Part shown: one piece after another, positions 18,083 to 26,879 of the stretch
Numbering within the stretch: the stretch's first letter is position 1
Layout: each line of letters begins with the position of its first letter
Assembly: GCF_029714325.1 (NCBI RefSeq)
Contig: NZ_CP121666.1
Span: 3,472,001-3,536,000 of the forward strand
Length of the DNA stretch: 64,000 bases
From: Bradyrhizobium sp. CB1717
GTDB lineage: Bacteria > Pseudomonadota > Alphaproteobacteria > Rhizobiales > Xanthobacteraceae
Direction: 5' to 3'
The notes under the pieces: model-generated
Databases searched by the model: none
Told to the model about the DNA's origin: nothing
What the model saw: only the letters and a program-made list of their open reading frames with translations
Made by a program: the position numbers and the translations under genes

Positions 18083-18922
18083 ATGCCCATCAAGGACGTC
18101 TTTCTGCCGCTTGTCGGCCAGCCGCGTGGACCGGCCCTTGCAGCGATCGAGAAATGCGTGGCCGTTGCCGCCGACCTCGGTGCCAGGATCACCGCGCTTG
18201 CGCTCGAGGAAGATCTCTTCGTAAGACCGAAGGTGCTGCTCCCCGACGATCCCGACGCCGCCGAGGCAAAGGGGGCTCCTGGAGCGGTCGAGATGCAGCG
18301 TCTGCTGGATGCTTTCACGGGTGCGGCGTCTCGCGCGAACATTCGGGCCCAAAGCCGATCGGGCAAGGTTGCGGCGGACCAGATCGCGCCGATCCTCGCC
18401 GAGCATGCGCGCTTCAGCGATCTCACCCTGGTCCCCGTGAAGCCGCATGACAGCCGAACGGAGCACATCATCGAGACGCTCCTGTTCGAATCCGGGCGCC
18501 CGCTGTTGCTGTGCCCGGAACAGCTTGTGGAGGTGCTGCGGCCGGAATTCGAGAACGTCATGATCGCCTGGGATCACTCCGCGCGCGCGGCGCGCGCCGT
18601 TGGCGACGCGATGCCCATCCTTCAGGCTGCGGCCTCGGTCCGCGTGGTGACCGTGACGGATGACAAGACTGACGAGATCGTGCAGTCCGGGACCTCACTC
18701 GTCGACCATTTGAGGGAACACGGTGTCTACGCCTCGTTCGAAACGGCAGCGGGCGGCGGCAGCTCGATCGGCAAGGTGCTTGGAAGCTGGGCGAATTCCA
18801 ATGCCGTCGATGCGATCGTGATGGGAGCCTACCATCATTCACGCCTGAATGAGATCGTTTGGGGCGGTGTGACGAAGACCGTCATTGGCCAGCCACCGTG
18901 CTGGGTTATGATCTCTCACTAG
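18083..18922 (+). CDS. Universal stress protein (tandem UspA)
   Basis: A 279-residue UspA-family protein with two Usp folds. The second carries the nucleotide-binding tail DAIVMGAYHHSRLNEIVWGGVTKTVI, the usual G-X2-G-X9-G-like motif in variant form. AAGGAG precedes the ATG by eight bases. Tandem Usp proteins of this kind are common in rhizobial FixK regulons (recollection, unchecked). It is followed 69 bp later by the acyl-CoA synthetase-acetyltransferase fusion and is probably co-transcribed with it. Confidence 0.87.
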   Translation: MPIKDVFLPLVGQPRGPALAAIEKCVAVAADLGARITALALEEDLFVRPKVLLPDDPDAAEAKGAPGAVEMQRLLDAFTGAASRANIRAQSRSGKVAADQIAPILAEHARFSDLTLVPVKPHDSRTEHIIETLLFESGRPLLLCPEQLVEVLRPEFENVMIAWDHSARAARAVGDAMPILQAAASVRVVTVTDDKTDEIVQSGTSLVDHLREHGVYASFETAAGGGSSIGKVLGSWANSNAVDAIVMGAYHHSRLNEIVWGGVTKTVIGQPPCWVMISH

Positions 18923-18991
18923 GCTGGCCGCTCGTTTCCGGCCTGATCTTTCGACCATCGGAACCACCACCGACCGGGCGCATTTGCTTTA

Positions 18992-21685
18992 ATGTCCACC
19001 TATCGCCTGAAGAACCTGCTGTCGCCGCGATCAGTCGCGCTCGTCGGAGCGAGCGCCCGTCCTGTCTCCGTGGGACGCGCCGTCCTGGAAAACATTCGCA
19101 AGGCCGAGTTCACGGGACAGTTTGGCCTGGTGAATCCGCGCCATGCGGAGATCGCTGGCGTTGCCTCGGTGGAGAGCCTGGACAGGCTGGAATTCGTGCC
19201 CGAACTGGTGGTCATCACCGCGCCGGCGCGCGAGGTTCCGGGCATCATCGACCAGGCCGGGCGGCGCGGCTCGGCAGGTGCGCTGATCGTCTCGGCTGGA
19301 TTGGGCCATGGGCCGGGATCGCTGCAGGACGCCGCAATCGCCGCAGCCCGCAAATACGGCATGCGGCTGATCGGCCCGAACTGCCTCGGCATCATGATGC
19401 CGGAAGTGAGCCTCAACGCCAGTTTTGCCGCGCACATGCCGGGCGCAGGAAATCTCGCGCTGATTTCGCAATCCGGTGCGATTGCCGCCGGCATGGTTGA
19501 TTGGGCCGCGCAGCGCGGCGTTGGCTTCTCCGGCATTGTCTCGATCGGTGATCAGATCGACGTCGACATCGCCGACCTGCTCGACTATTTCGCGATGGAT
19601 CACAAGACCCGCGCGATCCTGCTCTATATCGAGGCGATCAAGGACGCGCGCAAATTCATGTCGGCGGCCCGCACCGCGGCGCGCGTCAAGCCGGTCGTCG
19701 TGGTGAAGTCCGGCCGCATGGCGCAAGGAGCGAAGGCGGCCGCGACCCACACGGGCGCGCTCGCGGGCGCCGACGCGGTCTATGACGCGGCGTTCCGCCG
19801 TGCGGGTGTCCTGCGGGTCTCCGATCTGCGCGAGCTGTTCGACTGCGCCGAGACGCTCGGCCGCGTCGAATCGCCGACCGGAAAGCGACTGGCCATCCTC
19901 ACCAATGGCGGCGGCATCGGCGTCCTGGCCGTCGACCGGTTGGTCGAGCTTGGCGGGATTCCGGCGTCAATCTCGGCGGACGCTCGCAAGAAACTCGACG
20001 ACGTGCTGCCGCCGACCTGGTCCGGCGGAAATCCCGTCGACATCGTCGGCGATGCCGATGCATCGCGCTACGCGGCTGCACTCGAGGCGCTGCTCGCCGA
20101 CACCGACAATGACGCAGTTCTCGTCCTCAATGTGCAAACAGCGATCGCTTCGGCTGCCGACATCGCGACGACCGTGACGGAGCTCGTCGGCAAATATCGC
20201 AAGCATCACGGCCGATGGTCGAAGCCCGTGCTGGCCGCCTGGGTTGGAGCCGACCAGAAGATCGTTCAGGCGCTGTCCGACGCCGGCATGCCGAACTACC
20301 CGACCGAGGACGATGCGGTGCGCGGTTTCATGCATCTGGTCCGGCATCGCGAAGTGGTCGAGGAGCTGAGCCAGGTTCCTCCCGCGATGCCCGACACGTT
20401 TGTACCCGACGCCCGGGGGGCCAGGCAGATCGTCGCCGCAGCCATCGCCGACGGCCGCAAATGGCTCGAGCCTGTCGAGATCAAGCACCTGCTCGAAGCC
20501 TACGACATCGCGATGGTGCCGACCTATGCCGCCGGTGATGTCGAGCAGGCGGTGGCCTGCGCTAACGAGATATTTGCACAAGGCGGGACCGTCGTGCTGA
20601 AGATCATGTCGCGCGACATCGTGCACAAGTCCGATGTCGGCGGCGTCGTGCTCAATCTGACGACGCCGGAGGCGGTGCGTGCGGCCGCGACCGATATTCT
20701 TGCCCGGGCCAGGAAGCTGCGGCCCGAGGCCCGCATCGGCGGCGTCATCGTCCAGGCGATGGTCGTCAAGGCGAAGGCGCGCGAGCTGATCCTCGGTCTT
20801 GCCGACGATCCCACCTTCGGCACCGTCGTGGTGTTCGGTCGAGGCGGGACGGCGGTGGAGATCATCAACGACAAGGCGTTGGCGCTGCCGCCGCTCGATC
20901 TGCAACTCGCCCGTGATCTGATCGATCGCACGCGGGTCTCGCGGCTGCTGCGTGCCTATCGGGACGTGCCTGCCGTCAAGCAGGATGCAGTTGCCATGGT
21001 GCTGGTCAAGCTTGCGCAGATGGCGGCCGATATTCCGGAGATTCGCGAGTTCGACATCAACCCGCTGCTTGCGGATGAGACCGGCGTGACGGCGGTTGAC
21101 GCCCGTGTCGCGGTGGGGCCGTCGCAGCGGAAATTCGTGGGCTCCGGTCCCGCCAATTTCGCCGTTCGCGCCTATCCGTCGCAGTGGGAGCGCCGACTCG
21201 AGCTCAAGGACGGTTGGCGGATCTTCGTGCGGCCATTGCGTCCCGAGGACGAACCGACCATCCATGAATTCCTGCGTCACGTGACGCCGCACGACCTTCG
21301 CCTGCGCTTCTTCGCGCCGATGAAGGAGTTCACCCACGAATTCATCGCGCGGCTGACCCAGCTCGACTATGCCCGCGCCATGGCCTTCATCGCATTCGAC
21401 GAGGCGACCGGCGAGATGGTCGGCGTCGTCCGACTCCATTCGGACTCGATCTACGAGAGCGGCGAATATGCGATCCTGCTGCGGTCCGATCTCAAGGGCA
21501 GGGGGCTCGGATGGGCCCTGATGCAGCTGATTATCAGCTACGCGAGGTCGGAAGGGCTGAAGGCGATCTCGGGTGACGTGCTCCAGGAGAACACCGTGAT
21601 GCTCGAGATGTGCCGGCAGCTCGGTTTCGAGGTCAAGCCGGATCCGACCGAGCCTGATATCTGCGACGTTCGGCTAAAGCTCTGA
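18992..21685 (+). CDS. NDP-forming acyl-CoA synthetase fused to GNAT acetyltransferase (Pat-like)
   Basis: An 897-residue protein. Residues 1 to about 460 hold the CoA-binding and ligase domains of NDP-forming acetyl-CoA synthetases (SVALVGASARPVSVGR; SQSGAIAAGMVDWA; THTGALAGAD), about 480-700 an ATP-grasp domain, and about 735-897 a GNAT domain (acceptor loop RSDLKGRGLGWALM). This is the layout of protein lysine acetyltransferase Pat/PatZ, which acetylates acyl-CoA synthetases. The His of THTGALAG, which carries phosphate in active ADP-forming synthetases, is present, so synthetase activity may be retained (inference). No clear ribosome-binding site is seen. Confidence 0.87.
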   Translation: MSTYRLKNLLSPRSVALVGASARPVSVGRAVLENIRKAEFTGQFGLVNPRHAEIAGVASVESLDRLEFVPELVVITAPAREVPGIIDQAGRRGSAGALIVSAGLGHGPGSLQDAAIAAARKYGMRLIGPNCLGIMMPEVSLNASFAAHMPGAGNLALISQSGAIAAGMVDWAAQRGVGFSGIVSIGDQIDVDIADLLDYFAMDHKTRAILLYIEAIKDARKFMSAARTAARVKPVVVVKSGRMAQGAKAAATHTGALAGADAVYDAAFRRAGVLRVSDLRELFDCAETLGRVESPTGKRLAILTNGGGIGVLAVDRLVELGGIPASISADARKKLDDVLPPTWSGGNPVDIVGDADASRYAAALEALLADTDNDAVLVLNVQTAIASAADIATTVTELVGKYRKHHGRWSKPVLAAWVGADQKIVQALSDAGMPNYPTEDDAVRGFMHLVRHREVVEELSQVPPAMPDTFVPDARGARQIVAAAIADGRKWLEPVEIKHLLEAYDIAMVPTYAAGDVEQAVACANEIFAQGGTVVLKIMSRDIVHKSDVGGVVLNLTTPEAVRAAATDILARARKLRPEARIGGVIVQAMVVKAKARELILGLADDPTFGTVVVFGRGGTAVEIINDKALALPPLDLQLARDLIDRTRVSRLLRAYRDVPAVKQDAVAMVLVKLAQMAADIPEIREFDINPLLADETGVTAVDARVAVGPSQRKFVGSGPANFAVRAYPSQWERRLELKDGWRIFVRPLRPEDEPTIHEFLRHVTPHDLRLRFFAPMKEFTHEFIARLTQLDYARAMAFIAFDEATGEMVGVVRLHSDSIYESGEYAILLRSDLKGRGLGWALMQLIISYARSEGLKAISGDVLQENTVMLEMCRQLGFEVKPDPTEPDICDVRLKL

Positions 21686-21694
21686 GCGCGCCCG

Positions 21695-22195
21695 CTAGGA
21701 GGACGCTTCGGCCGAATTTGCGGCGGCTGATGTCTTGGCAGCTGTCTTGGCAGTGGTTCGCAAAGACTTGATGATAATCGCGATCAGGGGCACCAGCACC
21801 GGCATGATCGTGCTCAGCGGATGATGCACCGCGCCTGACACCTGAGCCTGAAGCGCGCGTGCTTCGAGCTGAAGGGCCTCGATGGACGCGCCGTGAATCT
21901 CATTGGCGAACTCGATGTCGCGGCCGGACGGAGCGCGGCCGGCGATGACGAACAGGACCGCGGCGATGGCAAAATTGACGGCGCCGAGAATGGCGGCCGC
22001 GGCAATGGCGCTCCAGATCTGGACCAGCGCAAAATAGGCCGACAGCTCCAGCATCAGGAGCCCGAACGCCGCGATCAGCGCCGCAAAGGCGCGCAGGCCG
22101 AGGCCCATCAGGAGGTGGCGCAGCCTGATGTCCGCGATGATCCGGTCGGTGCGCCACAAGAGGCGCAGATGTTTGACGACATTCTCGCTATTCAC
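21695..22195 (-). CDS. Small inner-membrane protein, phage-holin-3_6/YqjE-like
   Basis: A 166-residue protein starting at GTG 22195, immediately after the stop of the upstream small gene. Two hydrophobic segments lie at about residues 28-60 and 62-88 (LLMGLGLRAFAALIAAFGLLM and the following pair), and a third at about 125-140. The C-terminal tail is Ala/Lys/Thr-rich. Size and pairing with a DUF883-like gene resemble the yqjD-yqjE arrangement. Function is unknown; a membrane-stress role is the usual guess. Expression should follow FNR/FixK box 5. Confidence 0.7.
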   Translation of the reverse strand: MNSENVVKHLRLLWRTDRIIADIRLRHLLMGLGLRAFAALIAAFGLLMLELSAYFALVQIWSAIAAAAILGAVNFAIAAVLFVIAGRAPSGRDIEFANEIHGASIEALQLEARALQAQVSGAVHHPLSTIMPVLVPLIAIIIKSLRTTAKTAAKTSAAANSAEASS

Positions 22196-22471
22196 CTAGT
22201 GTCTCCTCAGCATGAAGCCGACGACCACGCCGAGCGCGAAAGCGGAGGCGAGCGACGTCATCGGGCGTTCCGCAATGAGGCCCTGAAGCTGCTCCTGCTC
22301 GTCGCTGACGGTTTCACCGAGTTCGGCCAGCGCGGCCTTGATCTGGTCGGCCAGAGCGTCGGCCCGCTCCTTCGAACTGTCGAACATCTGCTCGCCGGCG
22401 GTGCTCAAGAGGCGCGTGACGTCCACTTTCAACGATCGCAGTTCTTCGCTCATCCTGTCGCTGTCGAACAT
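22196..22471 (-). CDS. DUF883/ElaB-YqjD-like membrane-anchored small protein
   Basis: A 91-residue protein from ATG 22471, with AAGGAG eleven bases upstream. It has a charged coiled-coil-like N-terminal half and a single C-terminal transmembrane segment ending ALGVVVGFMLRRH after the family-typical ERP motif. YqjD/ElaB proteins in E. coli anchor ribosomes to the membrane in stationary phase; that role is only inferred here. The gene touches the next one end to end. Box 5 is 57 bp upstream. Confidence 0.75.
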   Translation of the reverse strand: MFDSDRMSEELRSLKVDVTRLLSTAGEQMFDSSKERADALADQIKAALAELGETVSDEQEQLQGLIAERPMTSLASAFALGVVVGFMLRRH

Positions 22472-22527
22472 GGATTTGATGTCTCCTTGAATGAAGCGAA
22501 CCCTAGGGCCCGCCGGCACGACCGCGC

Positions 22528-22541
22528 TTGACCTGTGTCAA
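22528..22541. promoter_or_regulatory. FNR/FixK box 5 (DUF883-like operon)
   Basis: TTGACCTGTGTCAA, 57 bp upstream of the DUF883-like start. Confidence 0.72.
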
Positions 22542-22561
22542 GACGTCGGCAGGTCCTGCAC

Positions 22562-22575
22562 TTGAGACAAGTCAA
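22562..22575. promoter_or_regulatory. FNR/FixK box 6 (Mla transporter operon)
   Basis: TTGAGACAAGTCAA, ending 69 bp before the GTG of the MlaE-like permease. It forms a third divergent pair with box 5. Confidence 0.68.
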
Positions 22576-22644
22576 ACCGGCCGCCACACGCTGGCCTAGA
22601 ACTGGCGGCTGAATGGGGGCCAATTGTCCCGATGAGGTGGAAGC

Positions 22645-23781
22645 GTGAACTCCGAACCGCTGTTGCTGGCAACGCCCTCTGGCGATGCGTTGAGATTGCG
22701 TCCGGAAGGGCCCTGGACCGCAGCGAATGTGACGACGCTCGAAACGCTGTCCCGGTCGGTCGGAGCCGAGGTCGATCGGTCGAGAGCTGTGACCCTGGAC
22801 ATGTCGGGCATCAGCGCGCTGGATACGCTCGGTGCTTGGGTCCTGGAGAAACTGTCACGCAGAGCCGCCTCATCCGGCAGATCGGCGGACTTCGTCGGTG
22901 TCGCCGATCATTTCAGCGGTCTGATGGACGAGGTGCGCCAGGTCAACCGCCAGCCGCCGGCGCCGGCGTCCGCGTCCAATCCGGTCCTGCTCAGGTTGAA
23001 CGATCTGGGCAAGGCGACGGTCGACGCGCGGGAGGACATCACGATCTTCCTGCAAATGCTTGGCGCCTTGTTCATGGCCGTGATCGGTGTGCTGCGCCGG
23101 CCGCGAACGCTGCGGCTGACGTCGCTGGTCTACCAGCTCTACCGTATCGGGTGGCAGGCGATCCCCATCGTCGTTCTGATCACGTTCCTGATCGGCGCCA
23201 TCATCGCCCAGCAGGGATTCTTCCACTTCCGCAGGTTCGGCGCGGAGTCCTACACCGTCGACATGGTCGGCATCCTGGTGCTGCGCGAGCTCGGCGTGTT
23301 GATCGTCGCCATCATGGTCGCCGGACGCTCGGGAAGCGCCTACACCGCCGAGCTCGGTTCGATGAAGATGCGCGAGGAGATCGACGCGCTCTCGACCATG
23401 GGGCTCGATCCCGTCCACGTCCTGATCCTGCCGCGGGTTGCGGCTCTGGTCATCGCGTTGCCGATCCTGGCTTTCGTCGGGGCGATTGCCGCGCTCTATG
23501 GCGGCGGCCTGGTCGCGCAGTTCTACGGCGGCATGGCGCCGGCGATCTACATCGCGCGGCTGCACGATGCGATCTCGGTCACCCATTTCGAGGTCGGCAT
23601 CCTGAAGGCGCCCTTCATGGCGCTGGTGATCGGGATCGTCGCGTGCAGCGAGGGCCTGCGCGTCAAGGGCAGCGCCGAGTCGCTCGGACGGCAGACCACG
23701 ACGTCGGTGGTGAAGTCGATCTTCCTGGTGATCGTGCTCGACGGCCTGTTCGCGATCTTCTTTGCCTCGATCGGAATGTGA
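22645..23781 (+). CDS. MlaE-family ABC permease with N-terminal STAS domain
   Basis: A 378-residue protein starting at GTG 22645 after GAGGTGG. Residues 1 to about 95 form a STAS-like domain (LDMSGISALDTLGAWVLEKL). From about 120 the MlaE permease fold follows, with several membrane segments and family motifs (QQGFFHFRRFGAESYTVDM; ELGSMKMREEIDALSTMGLDP). In E. coli the STAS protein MlaB is separate, so this is a natural MlaB-MlaE fusion. With the next two genes it forms a retrograde or anterograde phospholipid transporter in the inner membrane. Confidence 0.9.
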   Translation: MNSEPLLLATPSGDALRLRPEGPWTAANVTTLETLSRSVGAEVDRSRAVTLDMSGISALDTLGAWVLEKLSRRAASSGRSADFVGVADHFSGLMDEVRQVNRQPPAPASASNPVLLRLNDLGKATVDAREDITIFLQMLGALFMAVIGVLRRPRTLRLTSLVYQLYRIGWQAIPIVVLITFLIGAIIAQQGFFHFRRFGAESYTVDMVGILVLRELGVLIVAIMVAGRSGSAYTAELGSMKMREEIDALSTMGLDPVHVLILPRVAALVIALPILAFVGAIAALYGGGLVAQFYGGMAPAIYIARLHDAISVTHFEVGILKAPFMALVIGIVACSEGLRVKGSAESLGRQTTTSVVKSIFLVIVLDGLFAIFFASIGM

Positions 23782-23783
23782 CG

Positions 23784-24551
23784 ATGAGCGAACAGCGGGA
23801 AGAGTTCGCGATCCGGGTTCGCGACCTCGTGGTCGGTTTCGGCCGCCAGACCGTGCTCGACCATCTCTCGCTCGATGTGCGGCGGGGCGAGATCCTCGGG
23901 TTGGTGGGCGCGTCCGGCGGCGGCAAGTCGGTGCTGATGCGGACCATCATCGGCCTGATCCCGCGCCGGAGCGGCACGATCGAGGTCATGGGACAGCCGA
24001 TCGGCGGCCGCACGCAGGGCGCGGCTACGGCCTGGGGCATCCTGTTCCAGCAGGGCGCGCTGTTCTCCTCGCTGACGGTCCGCCAGAACGTCCAGTTTCC
24101 GCTGCGTGAAAATCTCGTCCTGTCCCAGGAGCTGATGGACGAGATCGCGATCGCCAAGCTCGAGATGGTCGGATTGCGGGCGCAGGATGCCGACAAATAT
24201 CCGGCGGAGCTGTCGGGCGGCATGACCAAGCGCGTGGCGCTGGCGCGCGCGCTCGCGCTCGATCCGCCGATCCTGTTCCTGGACGAGCCGACCTCCGGCC
24301 TCGATCCGATCGCCGCCGGCGATTTCGACGCGCTGATCAGGACCCTGCAAAGGACCCTGGAGCTGACCGTGTTCATGGTCACCCACGACCTCGCCAGCCT
24401 CACCACGGTCTGCGACCGCGTCGCCGCGCTCGCCGACGGCAAGATCGTCGCGATCGGGCCGATGCGCGAACTGCTGCAATCCGAGCATCCCTGGGTGCGC
24501 GCCTATTTCCACGGCAAGCGCTCGCAGATGCTGCAACACGAGATGAGATGA
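23784..24551 (+). CDS. MlaF-family ABC ATPase
   Basis: A 255-residue ATP-binding subunit beginning at ATG 23784, two bases after the permease stop. Walker A is GASGGGKS, the signature is LSGGMTKR, and Walker B is ILFLDEPTSGLDP with a following switch His in VTHD. The Q-loop segment LFQQGALFSSLTV is characteristic of MlaF rather than of other importers. It powers lipid movement by the STAS-MlaE permease and the MCE protein encoded downstream. Confidence 0.92.
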   Translation: MSEQREEFAIRVRDLVVGFGRQTVLDHLSLDVRRGEILGLVGASGGGKSVLMRTIIGLIPRRSGTIEVMGQPIGGRTQGAATAWGILFQQGALFSSLTVRQNVQFPLRENLVLSQELMDEIAIAKLEMVGLRAQDADKYPAELSGGMTKRVALARALALDPPILFLDEPTSGLDPIAAGDFDALIRTLQRTLELTVFMVTHDLASLTTVCDRVAALADGKIVAIGPMRELLQSEHPWVRAYFHGKRSQMLQHEMR

Positions 24552-24554
24552 GAC

Positions 24555-25658
24555 ATGGAAACCCGCGCTCCCTACGTGCTGATCGGCAGCTTCGTGCTGG
24601 CCGCGATTCTCGCGGTGTTCGGCTTCGTCTATTGGCTGAACAACACCGGCGGCATCGGACCGCGCACGAATTATCACGTGCAATTCCAGGGACCGGTACC
24701 GGGCCTGCTGGTCGGCGCCGGCGTGCTGTTCAACGGCATCCGCGTCGGCGAGGTGACCCAGCTCGGACTGGCGCCGGATAATCCGCGCTTCGTCAACGCG
24801 ACGATCTCCGTTGCTTCGGCGACGCCCGTGCGCGCCGATACCAGGGTCGGTCTCGATTTCCAGGGTTTGACCGGCGTGCCGGTGGTGACGCTGGAGGGTG
24901 GCACGATCGTCGCCAAATCCGGCGAGCCCCTGACCCTGATTGCCGAGGCGGGCGCCGGCCAGAGCATGACGCAGGCCGCGCGTGATGCGTTGCGGCGGGT
25001 CGACACCGTGCTGGAGGACAATTCCGGTCCGCTGAAGGACACCATCGCCAATCTCAAGACATTCTCCGACGGGCTCGCGCGCAACACCGGCAAGATCGAC
25101 GGCATATTGGCGGGCCTCGAGAAGATGACCGGTGGCGGGACGCCCGCGCAGAAGATCACCTACGACCTGCGCGCGCCGCAGAACCTTGGTCCCGCCGGCA
25201 AGACGTTCTCTGCGTCGCTGGCCATTCCCGAGCCGACAGCGGTCGCGATGCTCCAGACCCAGCGGATGCTGTTCTCTCCCGTGGGTGACAACCCGGGCTT
25301 TGCCGATTTCCTGTGGGCCGACAGCATCCCGAAGCTGGTGCAGGCGCGGCTGATCGACAGCTTTGAAAATTACGACATTGCCCACGCGCCGTTGCGTACC
25401 ACCGACCTTGGCCAGGCGGACTACCAGCTTCTGATCGACATCAGACGCTTCCGGATTGCCACGGAGGGCGAGACAAGGGTCGAGATCGCCCTGTCGGCGC
25501 GGATCGTCGACAAGAACGGCAAGGTGGCCGCGTCACGCCTCGTCGAGGCCAGCGAGAAGCTCGACAAGGTCGAGCCGGCGGCTGCCGTTGCGGCGTTCGA
25601 TGCAGCTTTCGCCCGCGTCGCCAAGGAGCTGATCGGCTGGACGGTGCAGGCGGTCTGA
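24555..25658 (+). CDS. MCE (MlaD) protein fused to a PqiC/ABC-auxiliary domain
   Basis: A 367-residue protein starting three bases after the ATPase stop. One N-terminal transmembrane helix (about 7-28) is followed by an MCE domain at about 37-115 (RTNYHVQFQGPVPGLLVGAGVLFNGIRVGEV) and a helical linker. The last 150 residues (from about 215) resemble the ABC-type transport auxiliary domain normally found in separate outer-membrane lipoproteins such as PqiC. One chain could therefore cover the inner membrane-periplasm link and the acceptor side. The fusion is supported by a continuous frame with no internal stop. Confidence 0.82.
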   Translation: METRAPYVLIGSFVLAAILAVFGFVYWLNNTGGIGPRTNYHVQFQGPVPGLLVGAGVLFNGIRVGEVTQLGLAPDNPRFVNATISVASATPVRADTRVGLDFQGLTGVPVVTLEGGTIVAKSGEPLTLIAEAGAGQSMTQAARDALRRVDTVLEDNSGPLKDTIANLKTFSDGLARNTGKIDGILAGLEKMTGGGTPAQKITYDLRAPQNLGPAGKTFSASLAIPEPTAVAMLQTQRMLFSPVGDNPGFADFLWADSIPKLVQARLIDSFENYDIAHAPLRTTDLGQADYQLLIDIRRFRIATEGETRVEIALSARIVDKNGKVAASRLVEASEKLDKVEPAAAVAAFDAAFARVAKELIGWTVQAV

Positions 25659-25664
25659 GGCCAG

Positions 25665-25982
25665 CTATTCGAGCGTCTTCAGATAGGACAGCAGATCGTG
25701 GATCTGGTCCGGACTGAGCTCGAAGGCGGGCATGTCGGCGTGGCCGGTGTAGATGCCTTCCGCAAGCGCCTCGCCAAGGGTCTCGATCGGATAGCGCCGG
25801 TGCAGGGTACGTAGCGGGGGCGCGATCGTGAGCGGGCTTTCGGAGACGCGGTCGATCGCGTGACAGCGCGCGCAATTGGTCCGAGCAAAGGCCTTGCCGC
25901 GTTGCTCGGCGGTCGGGGCCGCCAGCGCAGGCGTGATCAGAAAGAGGCCAATCAGGGCCTGGCGTAGCGCGTATCGAAACAT
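25665..25982 (-). CDS. Small periplasmic cytochrome c
   Basis: A 105-residue class I c-type cytochrome from ATG 25982. A short signal peptide (about 1-20, ending ALAAP) precedes the haem motif CARCH near residue 37, and the distal Met ligand is in GHADMPAF near residue 83. It converges on the MCE gene with a six-base gap. Box 7 lies 60 bp upstream, so it may be induced under micro-oxic conditions. It could carry electrons to a high-affinity oxidase or a denitrification enzyme; no partner gene is in the window. Confidence 0.88.
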   Translation of the reverse strand: MFRYALRQALIGLFLITPALAAPTAEQRGKAFARTNCARCHAIDRVSESPLTIAPPLRTLHRRYPIETLGEALAEGIYTGHADMPAFELSPDQIHDLLSYLKTLE

Positions 25983-26041
25983 GGAAGGCGGGATCCCCGA
26001 CGAACTCTCGGCGCAGAATAGAGGGGGGAGGGAGGCCAAAA

Positions 26042-26055
26042 TTGATCTGGGTCAA
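26042..26055. promoter_or_regulatory. FNR/FixK box 7 (cytochrome c and FNR-type regulator)
   Basis: TTGATCTGGGTCAA, 60 bp from the cytochrome c start on one side and about 83 bp from the regulator ATG on the other. One box could serve both divergent genes and allow autoregulation. Confidence 0.78.
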
Positions 26056-26138
26056 TCGCGTTTGTGGCGGCGCAGTAAAATGCAGCTGCGTGGCGGACTC
26101 GGCCGGGGGCGGAGCTGAACCCACGCTTGGAGCGGTGG

Positions 26139-26852
26139 ATGAAGCCTTCCGTGGTCACGATTGAGCCGAGCGGGCATTTCTGTAGCGATTGTGCCGTACG
26201 TGGATCGGCAGTTTGTTCGTCGCTGGATCCGGCCGAGCTCAGGGAATTCGAGCATCTCGGACGCCGTGTCCATTTTTCTTCGGGCGAGACCGTGTTCTCC
26301 GAGGAGGACATCACGACCTCGTTCTACAACGTCCTCGAGGGCGTCATGCGGCTGTACAAGCTGCTGCCCGACGGCCGGCGGCAGATCGTGGGTTTCGCAT
26401 TGCCCGGCGATTTCCTTGGGATGAATCTTTCCGGGCGTCACAATTTTTCGGCCGATGCAATCGGCGCGGTGACTGTCTGCCAGTTCGCAAAAGCGCCCTT
26501 CGGCCGTTTCATCGAGGACCGTCCGCAGCTGCTCAGGCGAATCAACGAGCTGGCCATTCGCGAGTTGAGCCAGGCGCGCGACCATATGGTCCTGCTCGGC
26601 CGCCGCTCGGCGGACGAGAAGGTCGCGGCTTTCCTGCTCGGCTGGCGCGAACGGCTGTTGGCGCTCAAGGGGTCGTCCGACACCGTTCCGCTTCCGATGA
26701 GCCGCCAGGACATCGCCGACTATCTCGGCCTGACCATCGAAACCGTCAGCCGCACCTTCACCAAGCTCGAACGCCACGGTGCGATCGAGATCATTCACGG
26801 CGGAATCAGCCTGCTCGACCCGGCACGAGTCGAGGCCCTCGCCGCAGCCTGA
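26139..26852 (+). CDS. fixK1: FNR-type oxygen-sensing regulator (FnrN/FixK1-like)
   Basis: A 237-residue Crp/Fnr protein from ATG 26139; TTG 26127 is an in-frame alternative. The N-terminus has Cys15-X2-Cys18-X7-Cys26, and Cys114 lies in the effector domain, the four ligands expected for an oxygen-labile [4Fe-4S] cluster as in FNR and FnrN. The recognition helix carries ETVSRTF, the E-XX-SR pattern that reads TTGAT half-sites. Both the cysteines and the neighbourhood match what I recall of Bradyrhizobium FixK1, hence the symbol, but FnrN is equally apt. It is the obvious candidate to bind the eight boxes listed, and box 7 implies autoregulation. Confidence 0.85.
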   Translation: MKPSVVTIEPSGHFCSDCAVRGSAVCSSLDPAELREFEHLGRRVHFSSGETVFSEEDITTSFYNVLEGVMRLYKLLPDGRRQIVGFALPGDFLGMNLSGRHNFSADAIGAVTVCQFAKAPFGRFIEDRPQLLRRINELAIRELSQARDHMVLLGRRSADEKVAAFLLGWRERLLALKGSSDTVPLPMSRQDIADYLGLTIETVSRTFTKLERHGAIEIIHGGISLLDPARVEALAAA

Positions 26853-26879
26853 GAGACTTTCCGCAACGCTCCCGAATTT

